Of a stretch of DNA of 64,000 nt, positions 34,541-43,003 are shown piece after piece (position 1 is the stretch's first letter; each line of letters opens with the position of its first letter). Below the pieces are notes generated by a model. It searched no databases. It was not told the origin of the DNA and saw only the letters and a program-made list of their open reading frames with translations. The stretch comes from Pseudomonas viridiflava. GTDB taxonomy: Bacteria; Pseudomonadota; Gammaproteobacteria; Pseudomonadales; Pseudomonadaceae. Location: positions 372,001-436,000 of the forward strand of contig NZ_UUOC01000053.1 in assembly GCF_900590755.1 (NCBI RefSeq). The letters run 5' to 3'. A program made the position numbers and the translations under genes.

Positions 34541-34782
34541 CCGCCTGGTGCCAAGCCACGGCCCGACTGTGCCTGAGAAAGCTCTTGCCGGGTCTGGAAG
34601 CCACTGATCTGGGGCGCAGCGTCGCGTCTGACTGCTGAAAAAATGCCGCGCATACATTGATCGCGCGGCCTTGTCCTGCATGAAATTTCGACATTGAGTG
34701 ACGACCAATCAGCGGCTGTCACATCGATCTGTATTTTTTCTGTCATAATCCCGCCCCCTTCAGACCGGGTCAGAAAACCTTC

Positions 34783-36255
34783 ATGATCGATTTATTCAGC
34801 GGACTAGATGCCTGGGTACTTATAAGCCTGCTGCTCGCCCTGGCATTCGTCCTCACCTTCGAGTTCATCAACGGCTTTCATGACACCGCGAACGCGGTGG
34901 CGACAGTCATTTATACCAAAGCCATGCCGCCGCACCTGGCCGTATTCGCTTCGGGTATCTTCAATTTTCTTGGCGTTCTGCTGGGCGGTGTAGGCGTGGC
35001 TTATGCCATCGTGCATTTGCTCCCGGTGGAGTTGCTGATCAATGTAAACACCGGCCACGGCCTGGCCATGGTGTTCTCGTTGCTCGCGGCGGCGATCACC
35101 TGGAACCTGGGCACTTGGTACTTCGGTATCCCGGCCTCCAGCTCGCACACCTTGATCGGTTCGATCCTCGGTGTCGGCCTGGCTAACGCCTTGATCAATG
35201 ACATCCCGTTGGCTGACGGCGTGAACTGGCAGAAAGCGATCGATATCGGCGCGTCTCTGGTGTTCTCGCCACTGGCCGGTTTTCTGGTAGCTGCATTGGT
35301 GCTGCTGGGCCTGAAATGGTGGCGCCCGCTGTCGAAAATGCACAAAACCCCCGAGCAGCGCCGCAAGCTCGATGACAAGAAGCACCCTCCGTTCTGGAAC
35401 CGTCTGGTGCTGGTTGTTTCGGCCATGGCCGTGAGCTTCGTGCACGGCTCCAACGACGGTCAGAAAGGCATCGGCCTGATCATGCTGGTATTGATCGGCA
35501 TCGTGCCTAGCGCGTTTGTCCTGGACCTGAACAGCACCACCTACCAGATCGAGCGGACTCGGGATGCAACCTTGCACCTGAACCAGTTCTATCAGCGCAA
35601 CAATGCAACGTTGGGCGAATTTCTGGCGTTGGGCAAAGCAGAAAAAGGCGACCTTCCGGAGAGTTCGAGTTGTAACCCGGCGCAAACCGAACCGACCATC
35701 GCCGCACTGCTCGACAACCTGAATGGCGTGACCGATTACCACTCGCTGCCTTCGGATCGCCGTATCGAAGTTCGCCGCTATCTGTTGTGCCTGGACGACA
35801 CGGCCCGCAAGGTTGCCAAGTTGCCGAACCTGGCACCGCGTGAAAAATCCGATCTGGATAAATTGCGCAAGGACCTTACCGAGACCACCGAATACGCGCC
35901 GTTCTGGGTGATTCTGGCGGTAGCTCTCGCGCTGGGTATTGGCACCATGGTTGGCTGGAAGCGTGTGGTTCTGACCATTGGCGAGAAGATCGGCAAGCAA
36001 GGCATGACCTACGCACAGGGCATGTCGGCGCAGATCACCACTGCCTGCGCCATTGCTGCGGCCAACCTGTTTGCGCTGCCGGTGTCGACGACGCACATTC
36101 TGTCGTCCGGTGTTGCTGGCACCATGGTCGCCAACAAAAGCGGCCTGCAAGGCGGCACCGTGCGCACCATCCTGCTGGCATGGGTCCTGACCCTGCCAGC
36201 GACCGTTGCGCTCTCGGCCGGGTTGTTCTGGCTGGCATCCAAAGCGTTGAGTTGA
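34783..36255 (+). CDS. pitA: Low-affinity inorganic phosphate transporter, Pit family
   Basis: A 490-aa membrane protein importing phosphate (with divalent metal) by proton symport. The duplicated PiT signatures are present: 'FEFINGFHDTANAVATVI' near residue 26 and 'VSFVHGSNDGQKGIGLI' near 222, and 'PASSSHTLIGSILG' / 'PVSTTHILSSGVAG'. A hydrophilic insert of about 120 residues sits between the halves (about 250-370), as in E. coli PitA. It stands alone, followed by a REP pair. Confidence 0.95.
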   Translation: MIDLFSGLDAWVLISLLLALAFVLTFEFINGFHDTANAVATVIYTKAMPPHLAVFASGIFNFLGVLLGGVGVAYAIVHLLPVELLINVNTGHGLAMVFSLLAAAITWNLGTWYFGIPASSSHTLIGSILGVGLANALINDIPLADGVNWQKAIDIGASLVFSPLAGFLVAALVLLGLKWWRPLSKMHKTPEQRRKLDDKKHPPFWNRLVLVVSAMAVSFVHGSNDGQKGIGLIMLVLIGIVPSAFVLDLNSTTYQIERTRDATLHLNQFYQRNNATLGEFLALGKAEKGDLPESSSCNPAQTEPTIAALLDNLNGVTDYHSLPSDRRIEVRRYLLCLDDTARKVAKLPNLAPREKSDLDKLRKDLTETTEYAPFWVILAVALALGIGTMVGWKRVVLTIGEKIGKQGMTYAQGMSAQITTACAIAAANLFALPVSTTHILSSGVAGTMVANKSGLQGGTVRTILLAWVLTLPATVALSAGLFWLASKALS

Positions 36256-36293
36256 GTAAAGGCGTCATCGCGGGAAACTGCGGTGGCTTTTCT

Positions 36294-36381
36294 GTTGGAG
36301 CGAGGCTTGCCCGCGAAGAACGATGACGCGGTTTGCCAGGGAAACCTTGGCAACCGATTCGCGGGCAAGCCTCGCTCCAAC
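36294..36381. repeat. REP inverted pair (GTTGGAGCGAGGCTTGCC family)
   Basis: Two 24-bp arms, starting GTTGGAGCGAGGCTTGCC, are perfectly inverted across a 40-bp centre. The pair lies between the convergent pitA and yjgR genes and resembles Pseudomonas REPIN elements. Confidence 0.85.
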
Positions 36382-36399
36382 GGGATCACCTGAACCATC

Positions 36400-37890
36400 C
36401 TACCTGCGTTTCTTCCCCCCACCCAGCAACGATCCCATCAAACCCCGCACCAACTGCCTGCCCAATTGATTGGCCGCCTGTCGTGCTGCGGTTTTCATCG
36501 CTTGCCCGGCTATGCCGCCGAGAAATTCACCGGCCATGTCACTGAAGCTTTGCTGTTCTTTCGCGGTTTTTTCCGGTGCGTCGGCTGAATCCGGGGTGGC
36601 GACCTTACGGGCAATGAGCATTTCATAAGCCGATTCACGATCAATCGGTTTGTCATAACGCCCCGCCAGCGGCGACCGGGCGATCAGGCTGGCACGCTCG
36701 CCTTCGCTCAGCGGGCCGATTCGCGACTGTGGCGGCGCGATCAGCACACGCTGGACCATCGCCGGCGTGCCCTTGTCCTGCAACGTCCCCACCAATGCCT
36801 CGCCAATACCCAACTGAGTCAGCACCTCCAGCGTATTGATCTCTGGATTAGGCCTGAAGCCATCCGCCACAGCACGCAACGACTTCTGCTCCTTGGCAGT
36901 GAACGCCCGCAGCCCATGCTGAATGCGCAAGCCCAGTTGAGCCAGCACATCATCGGGCAGATCGCCGGGGGATTGCGTGACGAAATACACACCCACGCCC
37001 TTGGAGCGAATCAGCCGCACCACCTGCTCAAGGCGTTCCTGCAATGCCTTGGGCGTGTCAGTAAACAGCAGATGCGCCTCGTCGAAAAACAACGCCAGCA
37101 ACGGTTTGTCAGCATCGCCCCGCTCCGGCAATTGCTCGAACAACTCCGCCAGCAGCCACAACAGAAAAGTCGCATAGACCTTCGGCGCTTCGTGCACCAG
37201 CCGGCTGGCATCGAGCAAATGAATACGCCCTCGCCCGTCACTGGCTGGCTGAAGAATGTCATCCAGTTGCAGTGCAGGCTCTCCAAACAGCGCTTCGGCA
37301 CCCTGCTGTTCGAGGATAGCCAGACGCCGTTGCAGGGCTTGGCTGGATCCAGTGGTCATCAGCGAACTGTCTTCGCCCAACCACTGAGGGTTGTCGCGCA
37401 GATGATTGAGCAAGGCCTTGAGGTCTTTGATGTCCAGTAACAGCAAACCTTCGCGGTCGGCGACCTTGAAGGCGGCGTAGAGCGCCGCCTGCTGGCTGTC
37501 GGTCAGCTCCAGCAGGCTCCCCAATAACAAGGGCCCCATTTCACTCAACGTGGTGCGCAACGGATGACCGGACTTGCCGTGGATGTCCCACAAGGTCACC
37601 GGATAAGCCTGCGGGGTGTGATTCAGCCAGGGCATCCCCGCGATGCGCTCGGCGATCTTGCTCTGGGGATCACCCGCCGCACCGAGGCCACACAAATCAC
37701 CCTTGATATCGGCGGCAAACACGGCAACGCCAGCATCACTGAAGGCTTCAGCCAAACGCTGCAAGGTGACGGTCTTGCCGGTGCCGGTCGCCCCCGCAAC
37801 CAGTCCGTGCCGATTGCCCAGACGCAGCGCCTGTGAAACCGCCAGCCCATCAGGACCGGAACCTAAAACGATACTTTGCGAGTCGGGCAT
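36400..37890 (-). CDS. yjgR: HerA-like ATPase, YjgR family (DUF853)
   Basis: A 496-aa helicase-like ATPase of the HerA/FtsK superfamily. Walker A is GATGTGKT with Lys39; 'LLALFFDEAHLLF' is Walker B; 'RSKGVGVYFVTQSPGDLPD' is sensor-like. The C-terminus is basic and Gly-rich (SLLGGGKKRR). I use the ATG at 37890, preceded by AGGTG; the frame is open a further 66 codons without support. E. coli YjgR has about 500 residues. Cellular role not established. Confidence 0.9.
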   Translation of the reverse strand: MPDSQSIVLGSGPDGLAVSQALRLGNRHGLVAGATGTGKTVTLQRLAEAFSDAGVAVFAADIKGDLCGLGAAGDPQSKIAERIAGMPWLNHTPQAYPVTLWDIHGKSGHPLRTTLSEMGPLLLGSLLELTDSQQAALYAAFKVADREGLLLLDIKDLKALLNHLRDNPQWLGEDSSLMTTGSSQALQRRLAILEQQGAEALFGEPALQLDDILQPASDGRGRIHLLDASRLVHEAPKVYATFLLWLLAELFEQLPERGDADKPLLALFFDEAHLLFTDTPKALQERLEQVVRLIRSKGVGVYFVTQSPGDLPDDVLAQLGLRIQHGLRAFTAKEQKSLRAVADGFRPNPEINTLEVLTQLGIGEALVGTLQDKGTPAMVQRVLIAPPQSRIGPLSEGERASLIARSPLAGRYDKPIDRESAYEMLIARKVATPDSADAPEKTAKEQQSFSDMAGEFLGGIAGQAMKTAARQAANQLGRQLVRGLMGSLLGGGKKRR

Positions 37891-38168
37891 GTCATCACCT
37901 GTTTCGATAGGCATGTGCGAGGGAAGTGAAGTCAGGCAAGTATTGCTCAGTTTTGACCTCTGCCCGAATTCGGTCAGGCATTTAAACGTTCGATTCGCTA
38001 TAAAAACGCCACAGGCAATAACCTCCATCGCCACCGCTCGTCTGATCAACCCGCGATCACTGGCTATCAGCACGCCAGCCGAGCACATCAGCCCTCTTCA
38101 CCCCACGAACATCTATCCTTGCCAGAGGTCAACGTTAAGGACATCGAACTACTCAAGGAGTGTTCACT

Positions 38169-39281
38169 GTGCATATCGCCGACATGACTATGTTCTACGC
38201 CCCAGCCAGCGGCGGCGTGCGCACCTACCTTGACGCCAAGCATCGCCGTTTGAGCCTTCATCCTGATGTGCGGCACAGCCTTCTGATCCCCGGCGCGACA
38301 CGCAGCCACAAGGACGGCATTTACAAAGTCCCCGCGCCGCCTGTGCCCTTCGGTAATGGCTATCGATTCCCTTTGCGTCTGACGCCCTGGCGCAATGCCC
38401 TTCAGCGCCTGCAACCGGATCTGATTGAAGTGGGCGATCCTTATCTGACGGCCTGGGCGGCACTGGATGCACGGCGTCAACTGAACGTGCCTGTTATCGG
38501 CTTTTATCACTCCGATCTGCCGCTGCTGGTCAGCAATCGTGTGGGCAGCTGGCTGAGCACCAACGTCGAGGCGTACGTCAGCAAGCTGTACGGCAACTTC
38601 GATCGGGTATTGGCGCCGAGCAGGATCATGGCCGACAAACTCATCGGACTGGGCGTGAAGGATGTCTATGTGCAGCCCCTGGGCGTGGACCTGGCCACCT
38701 TTACACCTGCCCTGCGCGATACCCGCATCAGAAGCGAGATGGGGCTGAGCCCGAACACCCGGCTGCTGATTTTTGCCGGTCGCGGTTCCCGGGAAAAAAA
38801 CCTTCCGGTGCTGCTTGATTGCATGAAGCTGCTGGGCGCGGACTTTCATTTGTTGCTGGTCGGCTCGCACATGCCGACCCAGGTGCCGGACAACGTCTCG
38901 GTGGTGGGGCACTTCTGCCCGGCAAGCGAAATCGCACGAATGCTGGCCAGTGCCGATGCGTTGCTGCACGCAGGCGATCAGGAAACCTTTGGGCTGGTCA
39001 TCCTCGAAGCCATGGCCAGCGGGATCCCGGTCGTGGCTGTCGCAGCCGGCGCATTCAACGAAATCATCCCCCAGGACTGCGGCCTGCTGTGCGATCCCAA
39101 CAGCGCCCCGGCCATGGCCGATGCGGTACGCGAGTTGTTCAGTCATGCCCCTGAGGACAAGGGACTCTCGGCAAGACGCTATGTCGAAAATCGCTATTCG
39201 TGGGACAGCGTGGTGACAGGCCTGTTGGAACACTATCACGCCGTATTGGGCCATACATCGCGGGCACCCGCCCATGCCTGA
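38169..39281 (+). CDS. Glycosyltransferase family 4 (GT-B) enzyme
   Basis: A 370-aa GT-B glycosyltransferase. 'YAPASGGVRTYLDAK' near the N-terminus and the EX7E motif in 'DQETFGLVILEAMASGIPVV' are typical of family 4 retaining enzymes that use nucleotide sugars, often GDP-mannose. The GTG at 38169 is chosen because AAGGAG lies eight bases before it. It overlaps the next gene by eight bases; the three genes to 41045 form one operon likely acting on an envelope or lipid-linked glycan. Acceptor unknown. Confidence 0.88.
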   Translation: MHIADMTMFYAPASGGVRTYLDAKHRRLSLHPDVRHSLLIPGATRSHKDGIYKVPAPPVPFGNGYRFPLRLTPWRNALQRLQPDLIEVGDPYLTAWAALDARRQLNVPVIGFYHSDLPLLVSNRVGSWLSTNVEAYVSKLYGNFDRVLAPSRIMADKLIGLGVKDVYVQPLGVDLATFTPALRDTRIRSEMGLSPNTRLLIFAGRGSREKNLPVLLDCMKLLGADFHLLLVGSHMPTQVPDNVSVVGHFCPASEIARMLASADALLHAGDQETFGLVILEAMASGIPVVAVAAGAFNEIIPQDCGLLCDPNSAPAMADAVRELFSHAPEDKGLSARRYVENRYSWDSVVTGLLEHYHAVLGHTSRAPAHA

Positions 39282-40053
39282 CGCCTTTACCTCCCGCCCC
39301 AGCGTGTTGCTGGTGCTGCATGATGTTGCCCCGCAAACCTTGCCGGACTATGAATACTTCGTCGCACAAGTAGACGCCCTGGGGCTGATTCCCATAACGT
39401 GGCTGGTGGTACCGAACTTCCACCGGTGCAACGACGTCGAAGGCAACACGCAATTTCAACGTTTTTTGCAGCACCGCCTCAGCCGCGGCGACGAGTTGGC
39501 CCTGCACGGTTATTACCACTGCGACGACGGGCCCCCGCCACGCACACCACAGGATTACTTCATGCGCCGCGTTTATACGTGGGAAGGTGAGTTTTATTCA
39601 CTGACCACTGCTCAAGCATTGGCCAGATTGCAGGCCGGGATCGAGCTGTTCCAGCGGCTGGCCTGGCCGTTTCAGGGCTTTGTCGCCCCCGCCTGGCTGA
39701 TGAGTAACGGTACGCGCCAGGCATTGCGCCAGCTACCTTTGGCCTGGACCAGCGATGCTCAGCATCTGTATCGGCTACCGGACTTTTTCCAGGTCGACGC
39801 GCCGGGCCTGGTCTGGAGCGCTCGCAGCCCTTTGCGTCGCAAGGTATCGAAGCTGTTGAGCGATTATCGTGAAGCCCGCTTTCGCGGCGCGCCGACTATT
39901 CGTCTGGGCCTGCATCCGGTAGACATGCGCCATGAATCCTCGCGCAACTACTGGCTCGACACCTTGCGTCGCCTGATGGAAAACGGCCGTGTGCCAATGA
40001 CCAAATCCGCGTGGCTTGCGAGCCAGACCCGCGCTGACAGGGCGGTGGCATGA
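39274..40053 (+). CDS. Polysaccharide-deacetylase-like protein (DUF2334 type)
   Basis: A 259-aa cytoplasmic protein of the carbohydrate-esterase-4-like fold. Metal-site-like motifs are 'VLHDVAP' near residue 14, 'ELALHGYYH' near 74 and 'RLGLHPVDM' near 210. There is no signal peptide. It is coupled to the glycosyltransferase before it and the membrane protein after it by overlaps of eight and four bases. It probably trims acetyl groups from the glycan made by the operon; the substrate is not visible from sequence. Confidence 0.83.
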   Translation: MPDAFTSRPSVLLVLHDVAPQTLPDYEYFVAQVDALGLIPITWLVVPNFHRCNDVEGNTQFQRFLQHRLSRGDELALHGYYHCDDGPPPRTPQDYFMRRVYTWEGEFYSLTTAQALARLQAGIELFQRLAWPFQGFVAPAWLMSNGTRQALRQLPLAWTSDAQHLYRLPDFFQVDAPGLVWSARSPLRRKVSKLLSDYREARFRGAPTIRLGLHPVDMRHESSRNYWLDTLRRLMENGRVPMTKSAWLASQTRADRAVA

Positions 40054-41045
40054 AGCGTATCGCCTGGTTGGCGGTGGGTTTGCTGGCTGCCGTGCTGATC
40101 CCGTTGCTGCTCGGCGGTGGGGATATTTTCCAGCGTCTGCGCAGTTTCCCATTCCCGTTGCTGATGGCCATGTTCGGCATGATCATCCTGTGCTGGGGCC
40201 TCAATACCCTGCGCATGCGAATATTGCTCGGCGACAGCGCCAGGAATTTGAGCATCAAGAGAAGCCTGGGCCTGATCATGGCCAGTGAATTTGCCTACTG
40301 CGCCACCCCCGGTGGTAGCGGTGGGCCGTTGACGCTCATGGCGGTGCTCTCGCGCAATGGCGTAGGGGCGGCGAAAAGCAGCGCGGTGTTCGCCACGGAT
40401 CAGCTCAGCGATCTGGTGTTTTTCCTGCTGGCGCTGGTGGGCATCATGTTCTATGCCCTGTTCAACCACCTGAGCGAGCGCATGGAATGGCTGCTGGGCT
40501 TCAGCGCCTTCCTGGTCGTGGGCAGCCTGCTGCTGTTTATCGGCTTCGCCCGCTTTCATCGTCAGGTGATCAAGTTCAACGGTCGAGTGCTCAAGCGTTT
40601 CAATACCCAGGCTAACACCCGCCGCCGCTGGGCACGCAAGCTGCTGCACTTTCGTGACGCACTGGCGCAGACGTGGAAGATGCCCAGAGAGAGATTACTG
40701 GCCGTCTTCATTCTGACGTGCCTGCACTGGGGGCTGCGCTATAGCATTCTTTATCTTGCGCTGATGGGGTTGGGGGTGAATGTGCAGTGGGCCTGGACGT
40801 TTCTGATCCAGATGCTGTCGCTGACTGCTGGCCAATTCAGCCTGCTACCGGGCGGCGCCGGCACTGCCGAGCTGACGTCAGCGGCGCTATTGGCGCCCAT
40901 GGTGGGTAAGTCCACCGCTGCGGCGGCCATCCTGATCTGGCGCACGGTGACGTATTACTTCTATCTGGTGGTGGGTGGGCCGATCTTTTTGCTGATGGTG
41001 GGTCGACCGCTGTTGAACCGGCTGATGCGCTTCAATCAGATTTGA
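40050..41045 (+). CDS. Flippase-like integral membrane protein (UPF0104/LPG-synthase TM family)
   Basis: A 331-aa protein with about eight transmembrane helices, of the family related to the membrane half of MprF/AglD. 'ASEFAYCATPGGSGGPLTLMAVLSRNG' (partly quoted) and 'LLPGGAGTAELTSAALLAPM' are family-typical Gly/Pro-rich segments. It is the third gene of the glycan operon and could move a lipid-linked product across the inner membrane (inferred). Confidence 0.85.
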   Translation: MKRIAWLAVGLLAAVLIPLLLGGGDIFQRLRSFPFPLLMAMFGMIILCWGLNTLRMRILLGDSARNLSIKRSLGLIMASEFAYCATPGGSGGPLTLMAVLSRNGVGAAKSSAVFATDQLSDLVFFLLALVGIMFYALFNHLSERMEWLLGFSAFLVVGSLLLFIGFARFHRQVIKFNGRVLKRFNTQANTRRRWARKLLHFRDALAQTWKMPRERLLAVFILTCLHWGLRYSILYLALMGLGVNVQWAWTFLIQMLSLTAGQFSLLPGGAGTAELTSAALLAPMVGKSTAAAAILIWRTVTYYFYLVVGGPIFLLMVGRPLLNRLMRFNQI

Positions 41046-41223
41046 GTGGCTTGCCGTCTTCCGGCAGATCTTTTTCCAGCTGCGACTCGCGCCAAAGCTC
41101 TGCGGCACCGTCGAAATCAGCCCCGTCTTCAGGGCTCAGCGCATCCGGATCATAACGACTGAGACAGCCCTCGCCCAAGGTCGGTGGGGCTGTGGAAGTT
41201 GCTTTGTCGAGTGGGTCGGTCAT
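41032..41223 (-). CDS. Small acidic hypothetical protein, 63 aa
   Basis: An acidic, polar protein (MTDPLDKATSTAPP...EDGADFDGAAELWRESQLEKDLPEDG). The ATG at 41223 is the likely start; further open codons upstream enter a REP element. It ends 14 bases inside the end of the convergent membrane-protein gene. No domain recognised. Confidence 0.55.
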   Translation of the reverse strand: MTDPLDKATSTAPPTLGEGCLSRYDPDALSPEDGADFDGAAELWRESQLEKDLPEDGKPLKSD

Positions 41224-41253
41224 TGCAATCCCCAACCTAGATAATGCGACCCC

Positions 41254-41327
41254 TGTAGGAGCTGCCGCAGGCTGCGAAAGCGATCCGCCTGACACATCGC
41301 CGTTCGCAGCCTTCGGCAGCTCCTACA
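41254..41327. repeat. REP inverted pair (TGTAGGAGCTGCCG family)
   Basis: Arms 41254-41278 (TGTAGGAGCTGCCGCAGGC...) and 41303-41327 are inverted with one mismatch. The pair lies between the small acidic ORF and purU. Confidence 0.85.
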
Positions 41328-41348
41328 AGATCACGGATCCAGCAGAGC

Positions 41349-42200
41349 TTAGTCGAACACAACCGTCTTGTTGTCATGCACCAACACCCGATCTTCCAGG
41401 TGATAGCGCAGGCCGCGGGCCAGGACCATTTTCTCTACGTCACGACCGAAGCGAACCATGTTCTCGATGCTGTCGCTGTGGCTGACACGAACAACGTCCT
41501 GTTCGATGATCGGGCCAGCATCAAGTTCTTCCGTTACATAGTGGCAAGTTGCACCAATCAACTTCACGCCACGCAAAGAGGCTTGATGGTAAGGCTTGGC
41601 GCCAACAAATGATGGCAAGAAGCTATGATGAATGTTGATGACCTGATGAGCATAGTCACGGCACAACTGCGGCGGCAGAATCTGCATGTAACGCGCCAGT
41701 ACGATCACGTCCGCCTGATGTTCAGCGATCAGACGGGAAACCTCGGCAAATGCAGGCTCTTTGTCTGCCGGGTTAACCGGGACATGGTAGTAAGGGATGT
41801 TGTGCCACTCGACCATGCTGCGCAGGTCCTGGTGGTTGGAAATCACGCAGGCGATTTCACAATCCAGTTCATCCGTGTGCCAGCGGTGCAGCAGATCAGC
41901 CAGGCAGTGTGATTCACGGCTCGCCATCAGGACCACACGCTTCTTCTGAGCCGAGTCGGTGATGCGCCAGTCCATCGAAAACTCTTCCGCGATCGGTGCA
42001 AACGCCTCGCGGAAAGCTTCCAGTTCGAACGGCAGCGTATCGGCCCGCATCTCGTGACGCATGAAGAACCAGCCACTGAGGTTGTCAGAGTGATGGCTCG
42101 CCTCGGTGATCCAGCCGTTATAGGACGCCAGAAAGTTACTGACTTTGGCAACGATGCCAACACGGTCCGGACAAGAAATCACCAGACGAAAAGTGCGCAT
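41349..42200 (-). CDS. purU: Formyltetrahydrofolate deformylase
   Basis: A 283-aa enzyme releasing formate from 10-formyl-THF, supplying formate for purine synthesis and balancing one-carbon pools. The N-terminal ACT domain (residues 1-80, 'RLVISCPDRVGIVAKVSNF') is followed by the formyltransferase domain with 'INIHHSFLPSFVGAKPYHQA' and 'TEELDAGPIIEQD', which hold the catalytic Asn, His and Asp. The ATG at 42200 gives the usual length. Confidence 0.95.
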   Translation of the reverse strand: MRTFRLVISCPDRVGIVAKVSNFLASYNGWITEASHHSDNLSGWFFMRHEMRADTLPFELEAFREAFAPIAEEFSMDWRITDSAQKKRVVLMASRESHCLADLLHRWHTDELDCEIACVISNHQDLRSMVEWHNIPYYHVPVNPADKEPAFAEVSRLIAEHQADVIVLARYMQILPPQLCRDYAHQVINIHHSFLPSFVGAKPYHQASLRGVKLIGATCHYVTEELDAGPIIEQDVVRVSHSDSIENMVRFGRDVEKMVLARGLRYHLEDRVLVHDNKTVVFD

Positions 42201-42549
42201 GAGGGAAACTCCAGAACTTCGCAAAGGCCGCCATTCTAGCGGCTGCGAGACAAAACTGCAGTATTCCTGTGCACCTGATTGAACGCTGGCGTTGCCCGAG
42301 TAGAGCCACCTTCAGTCGGGTGCACGAATCACCTGCCTGCGACGCCTATGAAGGGATCTAAACAAGCGGATAATTAGCACATATCTTTGGCGCTCGGGTA
42401 ACACTCGGCTAGTTTGTCAGTGCTGTAGGAAAAGGCGCATATGTCTAAATAATTCAAATAAAACTTTTCTTTAATGTTTACTTGCACAAGGCGCATGACT
42501 ATTATTGCCTCACTGTCTACCTTCACCCTCTCAACATAAGGTGTGTCTC
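42201..42549. other. Regulatory region upstream of mvaT
   Basis: A 349-bp divergent intergenic region. The half near mvaT (42400-42500) is markedly AT-rich and likely holds the mvaT promoter and self-binding sites, as H-NS-type genes are often autoregulated. I see no gene and could not fix a convincing -35/-10 pair. Confidence 0.45.
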
Positions 42550-42930
42550 ATGTCTCTGATCAACGAATACCGCGCCACAGAAGAAGCAATCAAAGAACTG
42601 CAAGCACGTTTGAAGAATCTGTCCCAAGACGACAAACTGCAAACCGAGCTGGAATTCGAAGGCAAATTGCGCACCCTGATGGGCGAATATCAAAAGTCGC
42701 TGCGTGACATCATCGCGCTGCTGGACCCAGACGCTAAAGTTGGCAAGTCTGCACGCGGCGCGGCTGTGAAAACTACCGGCACCAAGCGTGCGCGCAAGGT
42801 CAAGCAATATAAAAACCCGCACAACGGTGAAGTCATCGAAACCAAAGGTGGCAACCACAAGACTCTGAAAGAGTGGAAAGCCAAGTGGGGCGGTGATGAA
42901 GTTGAAGGCTGGGCAACCCTGCTGGGCTAA
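42550..42930 (+). CDS. mvaT: MvaT-family H-NS-like xenogeneic silencer
   Basis: A 126-aa nucleoid protein. The N-terminal coiled-coil oligomerisation domain ('SLINEYRATEEAIKELQARLKNL', quoted in part) and the C-terminal AT-binding domain ('KTLKEWKAKWGGDEVEGWATLLG', quoted in part) match MvaT/MvaU. The start at 42550 has AAGGTG upstream. MvaT proteins silence AT-rich acquired DNA; the AT-rich hilA and 139-aa-ORF promoter regions would be natural targets (inference). Confidence 0.95.
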   Translation: MSLINEYRATEEAIKELQARLKNLSQDDKLQTELEFEGKLRTLMGEYQKSLRDIIALLDPDAKVGKSARGAAVKTTGTKRARKVKQYKNPHNGEVIETKGGNHKTLKEWKAKWGGDEVEGWATLLG

Positions 42931-42967
42931 TCCCGCAGCGCCTCGCGCTTCACCCGCAATACCCGAA

Positions 42968-42992
42968 AACGCCAGCTAGCTGGCGTTTTTTA
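42968..42992. terminator. Bidirectional terminator between mvaT and sbcB
   Basis: The perfect palindrome AACGCCAGCTAGCTGGCGTT is followed by TTTTT on the plus strand and preceded by AAAA. It serves mvaT and possibly convergent sbcB. Confidence 0.85.
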
Positions 42993-43003
42993 TTGTCTGG
43001 AGT

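Noticed and set aside
34804..36150. Long antisense open frame (448 codons) opposite the phosphate transporter
   Set aside because: His/Gln/Arg-rich composition typical of a reverse-strand shadow of a GC-rich membrane-protein gene; pitA itself has clear PiT signatures.
38088..39275. Long antisense open frame opposite the glycosyltransferase gene
   Set aside because: No family resemblance and no ribosome site; the plus-strand gene has an EX7E motif and a strong Shine-Dalgarno.
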